DNA of 64,000 nt, from assembly GCA_025454405.1 (NCBI GenBank), contig JALOON010000014.1:30718-94717 (forward strand), written 5' to 3'. Position numbers and translations under genes: made by a program. Origin of the DNA: Oscillatoriaceae cyanobacterium Prado104 (GTDB taxonomy: Bacteria; Cyanobacteriota; Cyanobacteriia; Cyanobacteriales; Microcoleaceae). The notes under the pieces were generated by a model that was given only the letters and a program-made list of their open reading frames with translations, was not told where the DNA came from and did not search any database. Below, one piece after another: positions 6,649 through 13,858 of the stretch; the first letter of the stretch is position 1; the number at the start of each line of letters is the position of its first letter.

Positions 6649-7233
6649 TCAGCCATTGAACTTTTGGATTTTAGCAATAAAATCGGGATCGTCACGAGAT
6701 AAGTTTAAAACACGATAATCACCTAGCTTCTCGTCAAAAATGAATGATCCTGAAGAAGGGTAGTCGTTGCCAACTTGCTCAAAAAAATCAATGATTTGCT
6801 GCATTTCGATAAAGTACAACGCTTTATGACGTTCTCTATCCGAACTAATGAAAATTCCATCTAGAAAATTATTTTCATCAAAAGAAGTGACAAAAATATA
6901 GCTATGCACGAATTGATGACAGAAGAAAATCAAGCCTTTAGTAGCTGATTGTGCAGAATCAAGATCGTATAACTTATCTAGGTTGCCCCAATTCATCTTT
7001 GTAACTGGATTACCTTTCCAGTCATAGAACTTCACATTAATACATTTATTTACAACTGAGTCTGATAATTTCTTGGCTTCGATTAGTTTCCGAATTGAAT
7101 AGAATCCAAGCATTATGGTTTGCTCAAGACGTGCAAAAGAGCTTTCAGTCCATCGCTTTTGCGTTATTCTGGCACGGAGAGCTTTAGCTTGCTTTAGTAA
7201 GTCCTCTTTCCAAAAAACAGATTCATAAATCAT
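6649..7233 (-). CDS. Orphan protein, cassette-type ORF
   Basis: A 194-residue soluble protein that I do not recognise. It contains an N-terminal basic helix (LLKQAKALRARITQKRW), a central VKFYDWKGNPVTKMNWGNL, and a FCHQFVHSYIFV segment followed by an acidic C-terminal half. No known catalytic motif or signal peptide. The DNA is more AT-rich than its neighbours, which suggests separate origin. Its stop is about 50 bases from attC-like site 2, so it is the ORF of an apparent cassette. The gene is complete, with an ATG start. Confidence 0.65.
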   Translation of the reverse strand: MIYESVFWKEDLLKQAKALRARITQKRWTESSFARLEQTIMLGFYSIRKLIEAKKLSDSVVNKCINVKFYDWKGNPVTKMNWGNLDKLYDLDSAQSATKGLIFFCHQFVHSYIFVTSFDENNFLDGIFISSDRERHKALYFIEMQQIIDFFEQVGNDYPSSGSFIFDEKLGDYRVLNLSRDDPDFIAKIQKFNG

Positions 7234-7250
7234 ACCAAATCCAAAAATTA

Positions 7251-7370
7251 CTAAACTGCAACAATCAAAGCTTTTGCTCGTTCGATAGCTTCCTGTCTAA
7301 GGTTGCTAAAATCTATCCCTGCTTGACGTTGAAGAATACTCACACGATCTGTATCCAGTAAATATTTCAT
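7251..7370 (-). pseudogene. VapC-type PIN toxin, truncated to its N-terminus
   Basis: A 39-codon frame reads MKYLLDTDRVSILQRQAG, the classic opening of a PIN-domain VapC with the first catalytic Asp (LLDTD), then joins IDFSNLRQEAIERAKA and stops. Full VapC proteins have about 130 residues, so some 90 are missing including the other acidic residues. The ATG overlaps the stop of the upstream antitoxin-like gene (ATGA), the usual antitoxin-toxin order. The toxin is surely inactive. Confidence 0.65.
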
Positions 7371-7582
7371 AGCTCATCTTGAGCTTCGAGGAGAGACTCA
7401 TCCCCTTGGCGAATCGCTCGTCCATAGACAAGTAGCTCCTCAAAGGCAGGTTCATCTTTGAAAGACCCTATAATTTGTTGCAACCAATTCGTCGGTCCAG
7501 AAGCCACAATTTGCTTCTGCAACTGGGCGATCGCTGCTTCCACTGCTGCAAGCCGTTCCTCTAAAGAAGTGTTAGTTGCCAT
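7367..7582 (-). CDS. Antitoxin-like small coiled-coil protein
   Basis: A 71-residue protein starting MATNTSLEERLAAVEAAIAQ, with GAGGGA upstream as ribosome site. The heptad-like N-terminus predicts a short coiled coil; the C-terminal half (SFKDEPAFEELLVYGRAIRQ) matches the pattern of small antitoxins encoded just before VapC toxins. It overlaps the truncated vapC by ATGA. An in-frame upstream GTG at 7612 would add MISGIVRETQ, but MISGIV is the leftover start of a retropepsin gene, so that extension is a junction artefact. Confidence 0.65.
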   Translation of the reverse strand: MATNTSLEERLAAVEAAIAQLQKQIVASGPTNWLQQIIGSFKDEPAFEELLVYGRAIRQGDESLLEAQDEL

Positions 7583-7880
7583 TTGCGTTTCCCTCACAAT
7601 ACCGGAAATCACTGCTCACCCGCTCCATAACACCGCCAAAAGAAGCCGCTACATTATAGCCGATGCGGATGCCAAAGAGTCTGGCATAGGGAGACTTTGC
7701 TTGGAGGCTTTTAGCTGCTTGTAGCCCCGTTTCATCAACCTTATAGTCACCTGTTTCAATATTAATGATGACCATTTTGCCGATATTTTCCTCTGTCTCA
7801 ACCTTTTGCCGAATTCCGCCTTCATAGACTCGATAGGCACGCTTTGCGACTTCTTCACTGCTCAACAGGATCGCTTGCAT
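7572..7880 (-). CDS. Paralog of the protease-partner small protein
   Basis: A 102-residue protein, MQAILLSSEEVAKRAYRVYE, closely similar along its length to the gene at 6151-6426, including GKMVIINIETGDYKVDETG and ARLFGIRIGYNVAASFGG. AGGAG lies eight bases before the ATG. After MERV the frame continues 14 extra residues (SSDFRYCEGNANGN) through DNA that in the sister locus starts the protease. Here the protease has been lost after its first six codons, so this partner is an orphan. This shows that the small gene can persist without the protease. Confidence 0.65.
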   Translation of the reverse strand: MQAILLSSEEVAKRAYRVYEGGIRQKVETEENIGKMVIINIETGDYKVDETGLQAAKSLQAKSPYARLFGIRIGYNVAASFGGVMERVSSDFRYCEGNANGN

Positions 7881-8108
7881 GGGTTAGCTCCTGGTTGTTA
7901 AACTACTGCCTTGGTTTCTCCATAATACTTCGCAAGTCAACAGAATGGGCGCTGCCCACCCTAACCACTATTACTTCCGTCCACTTCAGGGCTTATATTA
8001 ATCTGCACGATCTCAACTCCTATTAAGCTTACTCTGAATAACACCATCTCTAATACGATCTAACAACTGCTTCGGTCGCGCAAGATTTACGTTTCCATCT
8101 ATCAACGT
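7881..8108. other. Spacer with duplicated block shared with 4999-5105
   Basis: From about 8021 (AAGCTTACTCTGAATAACAC) to 8108 the sequence repeats the block at 4992-5090 nearly base for base. It contains TCTAACAACTGCTTC; read on the minus strand its end GTTAGAT fits an attC R' box, but I could not find a matching left half. No gene is seen in 7890-8020. Confidence 0.55.
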
Positions 8109-8567
8109 TTACATTCGATCGACACTGCGATTGAGCACACGAAAAAATGTCCTCAACTCTACATCTTCACCATAGTAGCTGCAAAGCGAGTTCCACAGTG
8201 CGAAGTGTGGATATGTCTCAGGGTGGCGCTGTTTGATCTCTTGAAGTGCCACTAACAAACCGAGCCCTTCGGCTTCTTTCAACGCCGCTGTTGCAAACGC
8301 CGCTGAGCGGCTGATGCCCGCACCACACGCAATCAACACACGCCGCTGTTGCTCTCGCATGGCACAAACAAAATCGAGACCTTCACGCAGCACCTGTGCT
8401 GACAACCCTTGGCCATCTTCAACAGCAAGATAGCGCGAGACTATCCCAGCTTGCTCAACGTGTTCGGCAAGCTGGAGCATCGCACCAATGCGATTGGCTG
8501 CCAAATACGAGCGATCTAGAGTGTCACGGTATTTGCCGATGTAAAGCCAGGGTCGAACAGCATTCAT
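8109..8567 (-). CDS. Dual-specificity/tyrosine phosphatase-like protein
   Basis: A 152-residue protein with the cysteine-phosphatase signature in the form ACGAGISRSAAF (Cys81, Arg87; C-x5-R). The His that normally precedes the Cys is Ala, a common change in this superfamily. The upstream loop MLQLAEHVEQAGIVSRYLAVEDG fits the dual-specificity fold with a possible general-acid Asp51. The expected reaction is dephosphorylation of phosphotyrosine or another phosphoester in the cytosol; the substrate is unknown. The gene stands alone on the minus strand and a copy deleted in the middle lies at 4999-5190. The 38 bases upstream of the ATG are kept in both copies. Confidence 0.75.
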   Translation of the reverse strand: MNAVRPWLYIGKYRDTLDRSYLAANRIGAMLQLAEHVEQAGIVSRYLAVEDGQGLSAQVLREGLDFVCAMREQQRRVLIACGAGISRSAAFATAALKEAEGLGLLVALQEIKQRHPETYPHFALWNSLCSYYGEDVELRTFFRVLNRSVDRM

Positions 8568-8621
8568 AATTTTTCAAGAAAAGATGTCAAATGGGTTCTG
8601 TAATTGTATTGCAGTTGCGGT

Positions 8622-8722
8622 TTACGACGTAACAAATTTTCAACTTGCAATGTCGAACAGTTTCCAAGGCAAAGCCAAATAACTTTCGGTGGATTCCCAA
8701 ATACTAAGCTCAGGTCGTGCAT
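8622..8722 (-). pseudogene. Internal fragment of a DUF5615 PIN-like toxin gene
   Basis: About 100 bases match the middle of the intact DUF5615 gene (14425-14525) with only a few changes, coding for the segment around LSLVFGNPPKVIWLRLGNC and VENLL in the intact copy. Here both ends are missing and the frame is broken. Even the flanking word GCAGTTGCGG is shared with the intact locus (14351-14360). Confidence 0.75.
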
Positions 8723-8727
8723 ATATA

Positions 8728-8775
8728 AGTCAAATGAGTGACACTCAAATGTGTGAACTCACAAAAGCGTCACTA
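8728..8775. promoter_or_regulatory. Cluster of short palindromes upstream of the PG-binding gene
   Basis: GAGTGACACTC and TGTGAACTCACA lie within 30 bases, about 100 bases before the gene at 8862. The second has the arms TGTGA and TCACA of a Crp-family site but a two-base instead of six-base spacing. A role as operator is only a suggestion. Confidence 0.25.
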
Positions 8776-8861
8776 TAAAAAGCGACTGTGAAGCCATCGC
8801 AGACAGCAGTTATACCTGAAATATCAAATGAAAACACTCGAATGCACAGAGGATTCCCATC

Positions 8862-9392
8862 ATGTATACAGAAGAAAAAACTCTCAATAATCAAGCTATG
8901 GCGATCGTCGCCGATACTGCTTCTGCCTCAAATCTAGCAGTTGTTGAAGCATCTGGAATTATGAAACCCACTTTAAAGCGGGGTTCTACAGGTTCAGCGG
9001 TCAAGGAACTGCAACAGCTTCTATTTCATTGGGGATACTATTATGGCGCGATCGATGGTATTTTCGGCCCTTATGTTGAAAGCGCTGTCAAAGGCTATCA
9101 ACACCGCGTCTTTTTAACTGAAGATGGGATTGTCGGTTCTCTAACCTGGCAAGCACTATACTCTGGTGCACCTGTTAATATGCCGATTCTGATGAATGGT
9201 AGTTCGGGTAATGCCGTCAAAACTGTTCAGAATGTCTTGAAATTGAATGGATACTATTTCGGTTTTGTTGACGGATACTTCGGAACACTGACAAAAGTAG
9301 CAGTAATACAGTTCCAAACGAATCAGGGTTTAACGGCCGATGGAATTGTCGGGCCGAGAACTTGGCACGCTTTGAGCAAGTTACCGCACTAA
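8862..9392 (+). CDS. Double peptidoglycan-binding domain protein
   Basis: A 176-residue protein with two PG_binding_1 repeats at about residues 38-100 and 110-172. Each has the pattern LxxGSxGxAVKxLQ, YGxIDGxFGP, VxxFQ and DGIVGxxTWxAL. No catalytic domain and no clear signal peptide: the N-terminal 35 residues are Ala/Ser-rich but not hydrophobic enough. GAGGA lies seven bases before the ATG. It should bind cell-wall peptidoglycan and may act with a separate hydrolase. The next plus-strand gene codes for a small holin-like membrane protein, so a wall-associated or phage-derived pair is possible. Confidence 0.8.
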   Translation: MYTEEKTLNNQAMAIVADTASASNLAVVEASGIMKPTLKRGSTGSAVKELQQLLFHWGYYYGAIDGIFGPYVESAVKGYQHRVFLTEDGIVGSLTWQALYSGAPVNMPILMNGSSGNAVKTVQNVLKLNGYYFGFVDGYFGTLTKVAVIQFQTNQGLTADGIVGPRTWHALSKLPH

Positions 9393-9456
9393 ACAACGGT
9401 ATATTTCACTTGTATAGGACTTAGATCGAGTCCGGTCGATTACCAGTAATAAAAAA

Positions 9457-9520
9457 GGTTCGTAGTGTGGACTTCAGTCCGCTCCCTGAATGCGGACTAA
9501 AGTCCACACTACAAACGAAT
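9457..9520. repeat. Dispersed GGACTTCAGTCC inverted repeat
   Basis: GTAGTGTGGACTTCAGTCCG and, inverted, CGGACTAAAGTCCACACTAC flank a short centre and form a strong hairpin. It belongs to the family seen at 2782, 26510, 26805 and 28185. It lies in the 250-base spacer between the PG-binding gene and the holin-like gene. Confidence 0.7.
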
Positions 9521-9644
9521 CTTATCGCGGTCGATCGACTTGTAGGGTGCGCGCCACGAACCTTACCACTACGGCTAAGTGTAATTTCTCGGTTTTTGCG
9601 TAAGTCCTGTTAGTTAAACTTTAATCATGTATGAGGTTAATCAA

Positions 9645-9899
9645 ATGACAAATTCTGCTGCCCTTGAAGCTCCAGCAAATTCTGCTGAAAACGGACCAGA
9701 TATGGCTGAATTTTTGCAGGAAGATAACGGACACTTCTCGGCAATGCGAGCAATGAGTTTTATTGCACTGATTGCAGCGATCGCGTTTGCCGCACTTACC
9801 ATAACTAGCAAAAATTCTGATGGCAAATACATTACAACTTCTTTTTTAGTTGCTGCTTTTGCACCAAAAGCTGTTCAAAAATTTGCTGAACGTCCGTAA
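9645..9899 (+). CDS. Small holin-like membrane protein
   Basis: 84 residues from the ATG at 9645, which has GAGG eight bases upstream; an earlier ATG at 9627 lacks such a site. The N-terminal half is polar and acidic (MAEFLQEDNGHFSAMR), followed by a hydrophobic segment FIALIAAIAFAALTI and, after a short hydrophilic loop, a second weaker segment SFLVAAFAPKAVQKF. The layout of a short protein with two hydrophobic helices and a basic end resembles phage holins, but no family can be named. Pairing with the PG-binding protein is an inference from order alone. Confidence 0.5.
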   Translation: MTNSAALEAPANSAENGPDMAEFLQEDNGHFSAMRAMSFIALIAAIAFAALTITSKNSDGKYITTSFLVAAFAPKAVQKFAERP

Positions 9900-9945
9900 T
9901 TGACATACTCCCCGCCCGGTCGGTACGGGGATTCTAATTCATGGG
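9900..9945. mobile_element. IS200/IS605-type element end (remnant)
   Basis: TTGACATACTCCCCGCCCGG, then TCGGTACGGGGATTCT. A GACATACTCCCCG...CGGGGATTC hairpin is the usual subterminal structure of cyanobacterial IS200/IS605/IS1341 elements as I recall it. No transposase frame accompanies it, so only the end remains. The following 120 bases hold no gene. Confidence 0.45.
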
Positions 9946-10060
9946 TAAAGTTGAGTGAAATTGATGGTTCAAGCAGCCGACGCGCTTGTAAAATCTGTTT
10001 TTGCCACAGCTCAAAAGTCTGTATATTTGAGTTGTCAATTCTCTCAACGATCGCCCTTAA

Positions 10061-10118
10061 TAGTTGGAATTATCGTCATTGTGTTCTCGACTATTGCAAA
10101 ATCTTATCCTTGGCTCAG
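10061..10118. repeat. Copy of the DUF433 upstream region
   Basis: AGTTGGAATTATCGTCATTG followed by TGTTCTCGA and TTGCAAAATCTTA matches the region just upstream of the DUF433 antitoxin (14925-14970) and, in shorter form, 5200-5222. It is a leftover of a toxin-antitoxin promoter region without its genes. Confidence 0.6.
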
Positions 10119-10174
10119 GTAAATAGGAACTTTTTGACGCTCGTGTCAAATTATCTGGTAGCATAACTCATCTA

Positions 10175-10275
10175 CGACAAAGAGCGATCGCCGATCGATA
10201 AAAAAAAGTAAAGAGCGATCGCCTCTCTACAAAAAGCGCGATCGCTCGTCGATAAAAAATCAAATGCGATCGCAT
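10175..10275. repeat. HIP1 cluster (GCGATCGC x4) between converging genes
   Basis: Within 100 bases there are AGCGATCGCCGATCG, AGCGATCGCCT, GCGCGATCGCTCG and TGCGATCGCATC, separated by A-rich runs. HIP1 is abundant in cyanobacteria, but four copies in one short spacer is dense. Several can form hairpins next to A/T runs and could end transcription from either side. Confidence 0.6.
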
Positions 10276-10824
10276 CTATTGAATAGTTTTACGCTTGGTA
10301 CGCCGTTTGAAAATGGTTCCAGCCAATGCCGCGATGCCCATCGAGAAAACAGAGCTAGGTTCGGGAACAACGGTAGCAGTCGGTGGTAAATTTGGTTCTA
10401 GAATCGCAGTCGGATTGGTGGCGGCCCATGTACCTCTGATGCCCCCTGTTCTCCAGGTTCCATTACTAATCTGTGATGTGTCCAGAACTTCGGCTTGGTA
10501 ATCACTCAACAGAATCCGGATCGGATCGATTAGCTGAAAGCCACTAAAATCTAAAAAGCCATTGGAATTGTATTTTCCAGAAAACAACTCGCGTCCTCGA
10601 TAGGTTTTGTTGCTGTACCAATCAAAGTAACCAGTGATGTCAAAGTCGGCACCGTTTGCGACTTGCGTCTCGAAAACTAAGTCTGAACCGTTCCAATTAG
10701 CGATGTCAGATCCTGTAACTTCCCATTGTCCCTGAGTTAAATCGATCGTTGCTGCCTTTGCCTTAGCGCAAATGCCCTGAACTAAAAGTAAACAAACTAG
10801 AGTGGTTGTAGCTAGCAAACGCAT
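10276..10824 (-). CDS. PEP-CTERM sorted exported protein
   Basis: A 182-residue protein with an N-terminal signal peptide (LLATTTLVCLLLVQGICA, cleavage likely near AKA-AT), a beta-rich body with DFDITGYFDWYSNKTYRG, and a C-terminal PEP-CTERM signal: VPEPSS, a hydrophobic helix MGIAALAGTIF and a basic tail KRRTKRK. PEP-CTERM proteins are processed by exosortase and usually end up in the outer envelope or matrix. No sorting enzyme is encoded nearby. Function of the body is unknown. The gene ends in the HIP1 cluster. Confidence 0.85.
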   Translation of the reverse strand: MRLLATTTLVCLLLVQGICAKAKAATIDLTQGQWEVTGSDIANWNGSDLVFETQVANGADFDITGYFDWYSNKTYRGRELFSGKYNSNGFLDFSGFQLIDPIRILLSDYQAEVLDTSQISNGTWRTGGIRGTWAATNPTAILEPNLPPTATVVPEPSSVFSMGIAALAGTIFKRRTKRKTIQ

Positions 10825-10894
10825 GATGGTTAATCCTGTGATATCGATAGTATGAAAAGACGAGTGTAAGGACTACTCCACAGTTTAGAGGCTA

Positions 10895-11356
10895 TCAATT
10901 AGTTTTATAGAGAAGACGATTCAGTAATTCTCTTCCCCTCTCATCAAACACTTGCAGACGAATGACTTGCGGAGCGCTCGGTTGCCATGCAACTTGATAG
11001 CGGTAATCGCCATTATTCCAGGTATAAACCTGACTTTGGCTATTGCCTGAAACTCTTGCCCCTTTAAGCGTTAGGCTATTACGTGTTCTCAGATTTACCC
11101 CGTAGTAGCTAAAGTCATCTCCATTCTGGCCAATAGCCACTAGCCATTCTTTATCAGTAAATGCAGCTCTCTTGACATCAGGACGGGGTGCATTAGGACG
11201 GGGTGCTAACATTATACGTATAAGTTCCTTTGCAGCTTCTGAACCTATGCCTGTCAAAATTCGTATTACAGCATCCTGACCCGATTGAGCATTGGCAGAA
11301 CCAGCATTCACAGTTAGAGCAACAGTGAGATATGCAATGCAAAGAATTTTTTTCAT
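10895..11356 (-). CDS. Exported hypothetical protein
   Basis: A 153-residue protein from the ATG at 11356 (GAGGG about eight bases upstream; a start at 11380 would place eight residues before the signal peptide). The signal peptide is MKKILCIAYLTVALTVNA with cleavage near NAQSG. The mature part contains a Pro-rich link (APRPNAPRPDV) and a C-terminal beta-rich domain with TWNNGDYRYQVAWQP and VIRLQVFDERGREL. It probably acts outside the cytoplasmic membrane. No family recognised. Confidence 0.7.
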   Translation of the reverse strand: MKKILCIAYLTVALTVNAGSANAQSGQDAVIRILTGIGSEAAKELIRIMLAPRPNAPRPDVKRAAFTDKEWLVAIGQNGDDFSYYGVNLRTRNSLTLKGARVSGNSQSQVYTWNNGDYRYQVAWQPSAPQVIRLQVFDERGRELLNRLLYKTN

Positions 11357-11649
11357 ACTTAATGCCCTCAAATAATACAAATCAATCTGAGTGAATCGGG
11401 TGAGAAAAATTCCCGATTATTTCCTTATTAAACCGAGAGTTCGACGAGGAATCATCGTTGCAGTACAATGCTCTTTTTGGTTGGTTTATACTGCACATTT
11501 GTGGTTTAACTGCGATCAGTCTAAAATAACTCCTACTTTTTATCAATCGGATCGAGATCGGAACTTTTTCCCAAAAAATCCCAAAAATGTCGGGAAAATG
11601 TCGGAAAGATCGGATAGGATAGGAATTACCGCACTCATGTGACCGATCT

Positions 11650-13014
11650 ATGGATATCGCAGAAGTCTTGAAACTCGCTGACGAACTGCTGTTTGCCCAT
11701 TCAGGCCAACACCTAGACTATCTGCAAGAAACAATTCTTAAAGGAACGTTACAAAGTCAGAAATATGCCAAAATTGCCTCGGACAACCATTTAAGTGAAG
11801 GTCATGTTCGAGATAGGGCCTCGGAATTATGGCAAACTTTATCCGATGTTTTAGGGGAAGATGTTAATAAATTAAATGCCCGGAATATTTTAGAAAAAAT
11901 TATTATTTCTAAGAGTGGCTCAATTGGATATTTGGGAAATGAAAACAAAGTAAGCATTTCTTCAAATCGAATGCGATCGCCTAAATCTTCTCCCCTATCC
12001 AAGCCAACTGCAAACAAACCCTACTTAGACATAGATAACGCCCCTGAAATTACCGCATTTTACGGACGAAGCGATGAATTAAACACTTTAAAAACCTGGC
12101 TAATTCAAGATTGCTCCCGCATCATTACCTTAACTGGCATTATCGGAATTGGCAAAACCACCCTAGCCATCAAACTAATTGAAGAAATCCCAACGCAATT
12201 TGAATATATTGTTTATCGCAGTCTCCGCTATTCTCCAACTATAGATAGTTTTTTAACCGATTTATTGCCAGCTTTTATTTCCCCCATTATTCCCAATACC
12301 CTCGATCGCCAAGTCGATGTCTTGCTTAAGTTTTTACGCAAACATTGCTGTTTAATTATTATTGATGATTTACAGATGTTGTTTCAGCCAGGACAATTGG
12401 CCGGTCATTATAAACCAGAATTTGAAGGATACCATCTTTTATTTAAACAGATTGCACAATTGTCTAATGCCAGTAGTTTGTTGTTGATTACTAGCGAACA
12501 ACCAGAAGATGCGATCGCTACTCGTTATAAATTCACCCGCTGTTTAAAACTCACAGGTTTGGGAGAGTCTGCTAAAGAAATATTAAGAGATAAAGAACTG
12601 TCAGATGAACAGATGTGGGACACCTTAATTGAAAAGTATCAGAGTCATCCTTTATGCTTAGAAATGACAGCCACGATGATTGAAGAATTATTCGCAGGCA
12701 ATGTAACGGATTTTTTAGCTTATCCTTCTTTGATATTAAGTAACGAGATTGGCTCTCAACTAAGTCGGGTATGGGTAAGGTTAACTGAATCAGAACAGGA
12801 GATTGTGAAATATTTGGCGCTTCAAGAAAAAGCTATTAATTTGATGGAAGTTTTACAAGTAATGTTCGATCGTTATAACACAGAGATCGCATTAAATGCA
12901 ATCCGCTCCTTGAAAAGACGTTGTTTTTTAGAAGCTTATCAAAATGGCGTTGGCTCATCCTTGTTAAGGCTAGATCGGACTTTAGAAGCCTATGCGCGAT
13001 CGATAAACAATTAA
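11650..13014 (+). CDS. NB-ARC STAND NTPase with vMAP-type N-terminal domain
   Basis: A 454-residue protein. Residues 1-75 form the helical DNA-binding-like domain found at the start of many cyanobacterial NB-ARC proteins (LQETILKGTLQSQKYAKIA, then EGHVRDRASELWQTLSDVLG), called the vWA-MoxR-associated N-terminal domain. After a polar linker comes the NB-ARC ATPase: the P-loop TGIIGIGKTT at 162-171 and Walker B CLIIIDDL at 234-241, then a winged-helix region. There is no C-terminal sensor repeat array, so it is the short form. STAND proteins act as ATP-driven switches in signalling or phage defence. The start has no clear ribosome site. It sits alone on the plus strand among toxin-antitoxin modules. 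Confidence 0.8.
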   Translation: MDIAEVLKLADELLFAHSGQHLDYLQETILKGTLQSQKYAKIASDNHLSEGHVRDRASELWQTLSDVLGEDVNKLNARNILEKIIISKSGSIGYLGNENKVSISSNRMRSPKSSPLSKPTANKPYLDIDNAPEITAFYGRSDELNTLKTWLIQDCSRIITLTGIIGIGKTTLAIKLIEEIPTQFEYIVYRSLRYSPTIDSFLTDLLPAFISPIIPNTLDRQVDVLLKFLRKHCCLIIIDDLQMLFQPGQLAGHYKPEFEGYHLLFKQIAQLSNASSLLLITSEQPEDAIATRYKFTRCLKLTGLGESAKEILRDKELSDEQMWDTLIEKYQSHPLCLEMTATMIEELFAGNVTDFLAYPSLILSNEIGSQLSRVWVRLTESEQEIVKYLALQEKAINLMEVLQVMFDRYNTEIALNAIRSLKRRCFLEAYQNGVGSSLLRLDRTLEAYARSINN

Positions 13015-13078
13015 ATTGACTAGCTAAATCGCCCAACGGACAAATAGAATTTGATGAGAATATTGGTGTCACACAAAA

Positions 13079-13438
13079 TCATTGGTTTTCTTTACCCCAT
13101 GCGTCTTTACGAATGTCGTCTAGGGTGATATTTTTTCCTGACCAGATTCCGGCTAGATCGAAAAAGGATTGTTCTCGATCGGAGTCATCGTTTTTTTGTT
13201 CGATCGTTTTAGTTTGGCTGGCTTGAAATTCTAGAAATTCGATAAATTCAATAACTTTATTGCGTTGTTCGGGGGAAAACTGTTGGATTTTTTGGATTGC
13301 CATTTCTAGGGTTAACATGGGTTTCTCCTCGTTCGCCAGGTATTCAAGCACTTCATAAACTGTAATTCGCAAGCCGCGCACGCAAGGCTTAGCACCGCGT
13401 TTATTGGGTTCGATCGTAATGTGGTTTCGGTAGTTCAT
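13079..13438 (-). CDS. Chimeric antitoxin: DUF433 N-terminus fused to DUF2281-type
   Basis: 119 residues. The first 36 or so (MNYRNHITIEPNKRG, KPCVRGLRITVYEVLEYLA) are almost identical to the DUF433 antitoxin at 14693-14923. The rest, from MLTLEMAIQKIQQFSPEQRN to FFDLAGIWSGKNITLDDIRK, is a DUF2281/VapB-like antitoxin. GAGGAG lies six bases before the Met at 13318, so that antitoxin can also be made alone (13079-13318). The fusion is in frame. No toxin follows it on this strand; it runs up to the convergent NB-ARC gene. The result is an orphan antitoxin produced by recombination. Confidence 0.75.
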   Translation of the reverse strand: MNYRNHITIEPNKRGAKPCVRGLRITVYEVLEYLANEEKPMLTLEMAIQKIQQFSPEQRNKVIEFIEFLEFQASQTKTIEQKNDDSDREQSFFDLAGIWSGKNITLDDIRKDAWGKENQ

Positions 13439-13468
13439 AGTTTGATATGGGATTTTTAGCAGATCGGT

Positions 13469-13858
13469 TTAGAGAACAGATTTCAGTCCAAGACGATCGA
13501 CGAATGGAAGAAAGTCCCGATCGGCAAATAAGAGTTCGTGATTGTTTTCGATGCAGAAGGTGGCGATAATGACATCGATCGTTTTGCGAACTGTGATGCC
13601 TTGCTTTCTGAGGGTGCGAAAGTTGTCAGCACTTTTGATGGCGAGGTCGGCTTCGAGGAAATTGAAGACGCTGAGATTGGTGAGGAGATGCTTGGCCCTG
13701 TTGTAGTCGGAGTCTTGACGAAACCCTTGGAGGACTTCGGTGAGGATAAGGTTGCCGATCGCGATCGGTTTGGTGGTGAGGAGTTGGTCAAGGCGATCGG
13801 TTTGTGGGGTGGATTGTCCGTTAAAGTAGTCAATCCAGAAGCTGGAATCAACAATAAT
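13469..13858 (-). CDS. vapC: VapC-type PIN-domain toxin
   Basis: A minus-strand frame reads IIVDSSFWIDYFNGQ, IGNLILTEVLQGF, RKTIDVIIATFCIENN and LLFADRDFLPF, which supplies the four acidic PIN positions (VDSS Asp, TEV Glu, IDV Asp, ADRD Asp). PIN toxins are Mg-dependent ribonucleases. About 130 codons, the normal length. There is no ATG, GTG or TTG in frame after the last stop, so I place the start at an ATT (13858); the true start may be this or another non-standard codon, or the gene has lost its start. It follows the VapB-like antitoxin by ten bases. Confidence 0.7.
   Translation of the reverse strand: MIVDSSFWIDYFNGQSTPQTDRLDQLLTTKPIAIGNLILTEVLQGFRQDSDYNRAKHLLTNLSVFNFLEADLAIKSADNFRTLRKQGITVRKTIDVIIATFCIENNHELLFADRDFLPFVDRLGLKSVL

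Noticed and set aside
8563..8590. Promoter with TTGACA and TATGAA before the phosphatase gene
   Set aside because: The -10 candidate overlaps the start codon of the phosphatase, so it cannot serve that start; the match is probably chance.
11391..11642. 83-residue plus-strand ORF before the NB-ARC gene
   Set aside because: No ribosome site, no coherent composition, and it lies in the divergent promoter region. I treat the spacer as noncoding.
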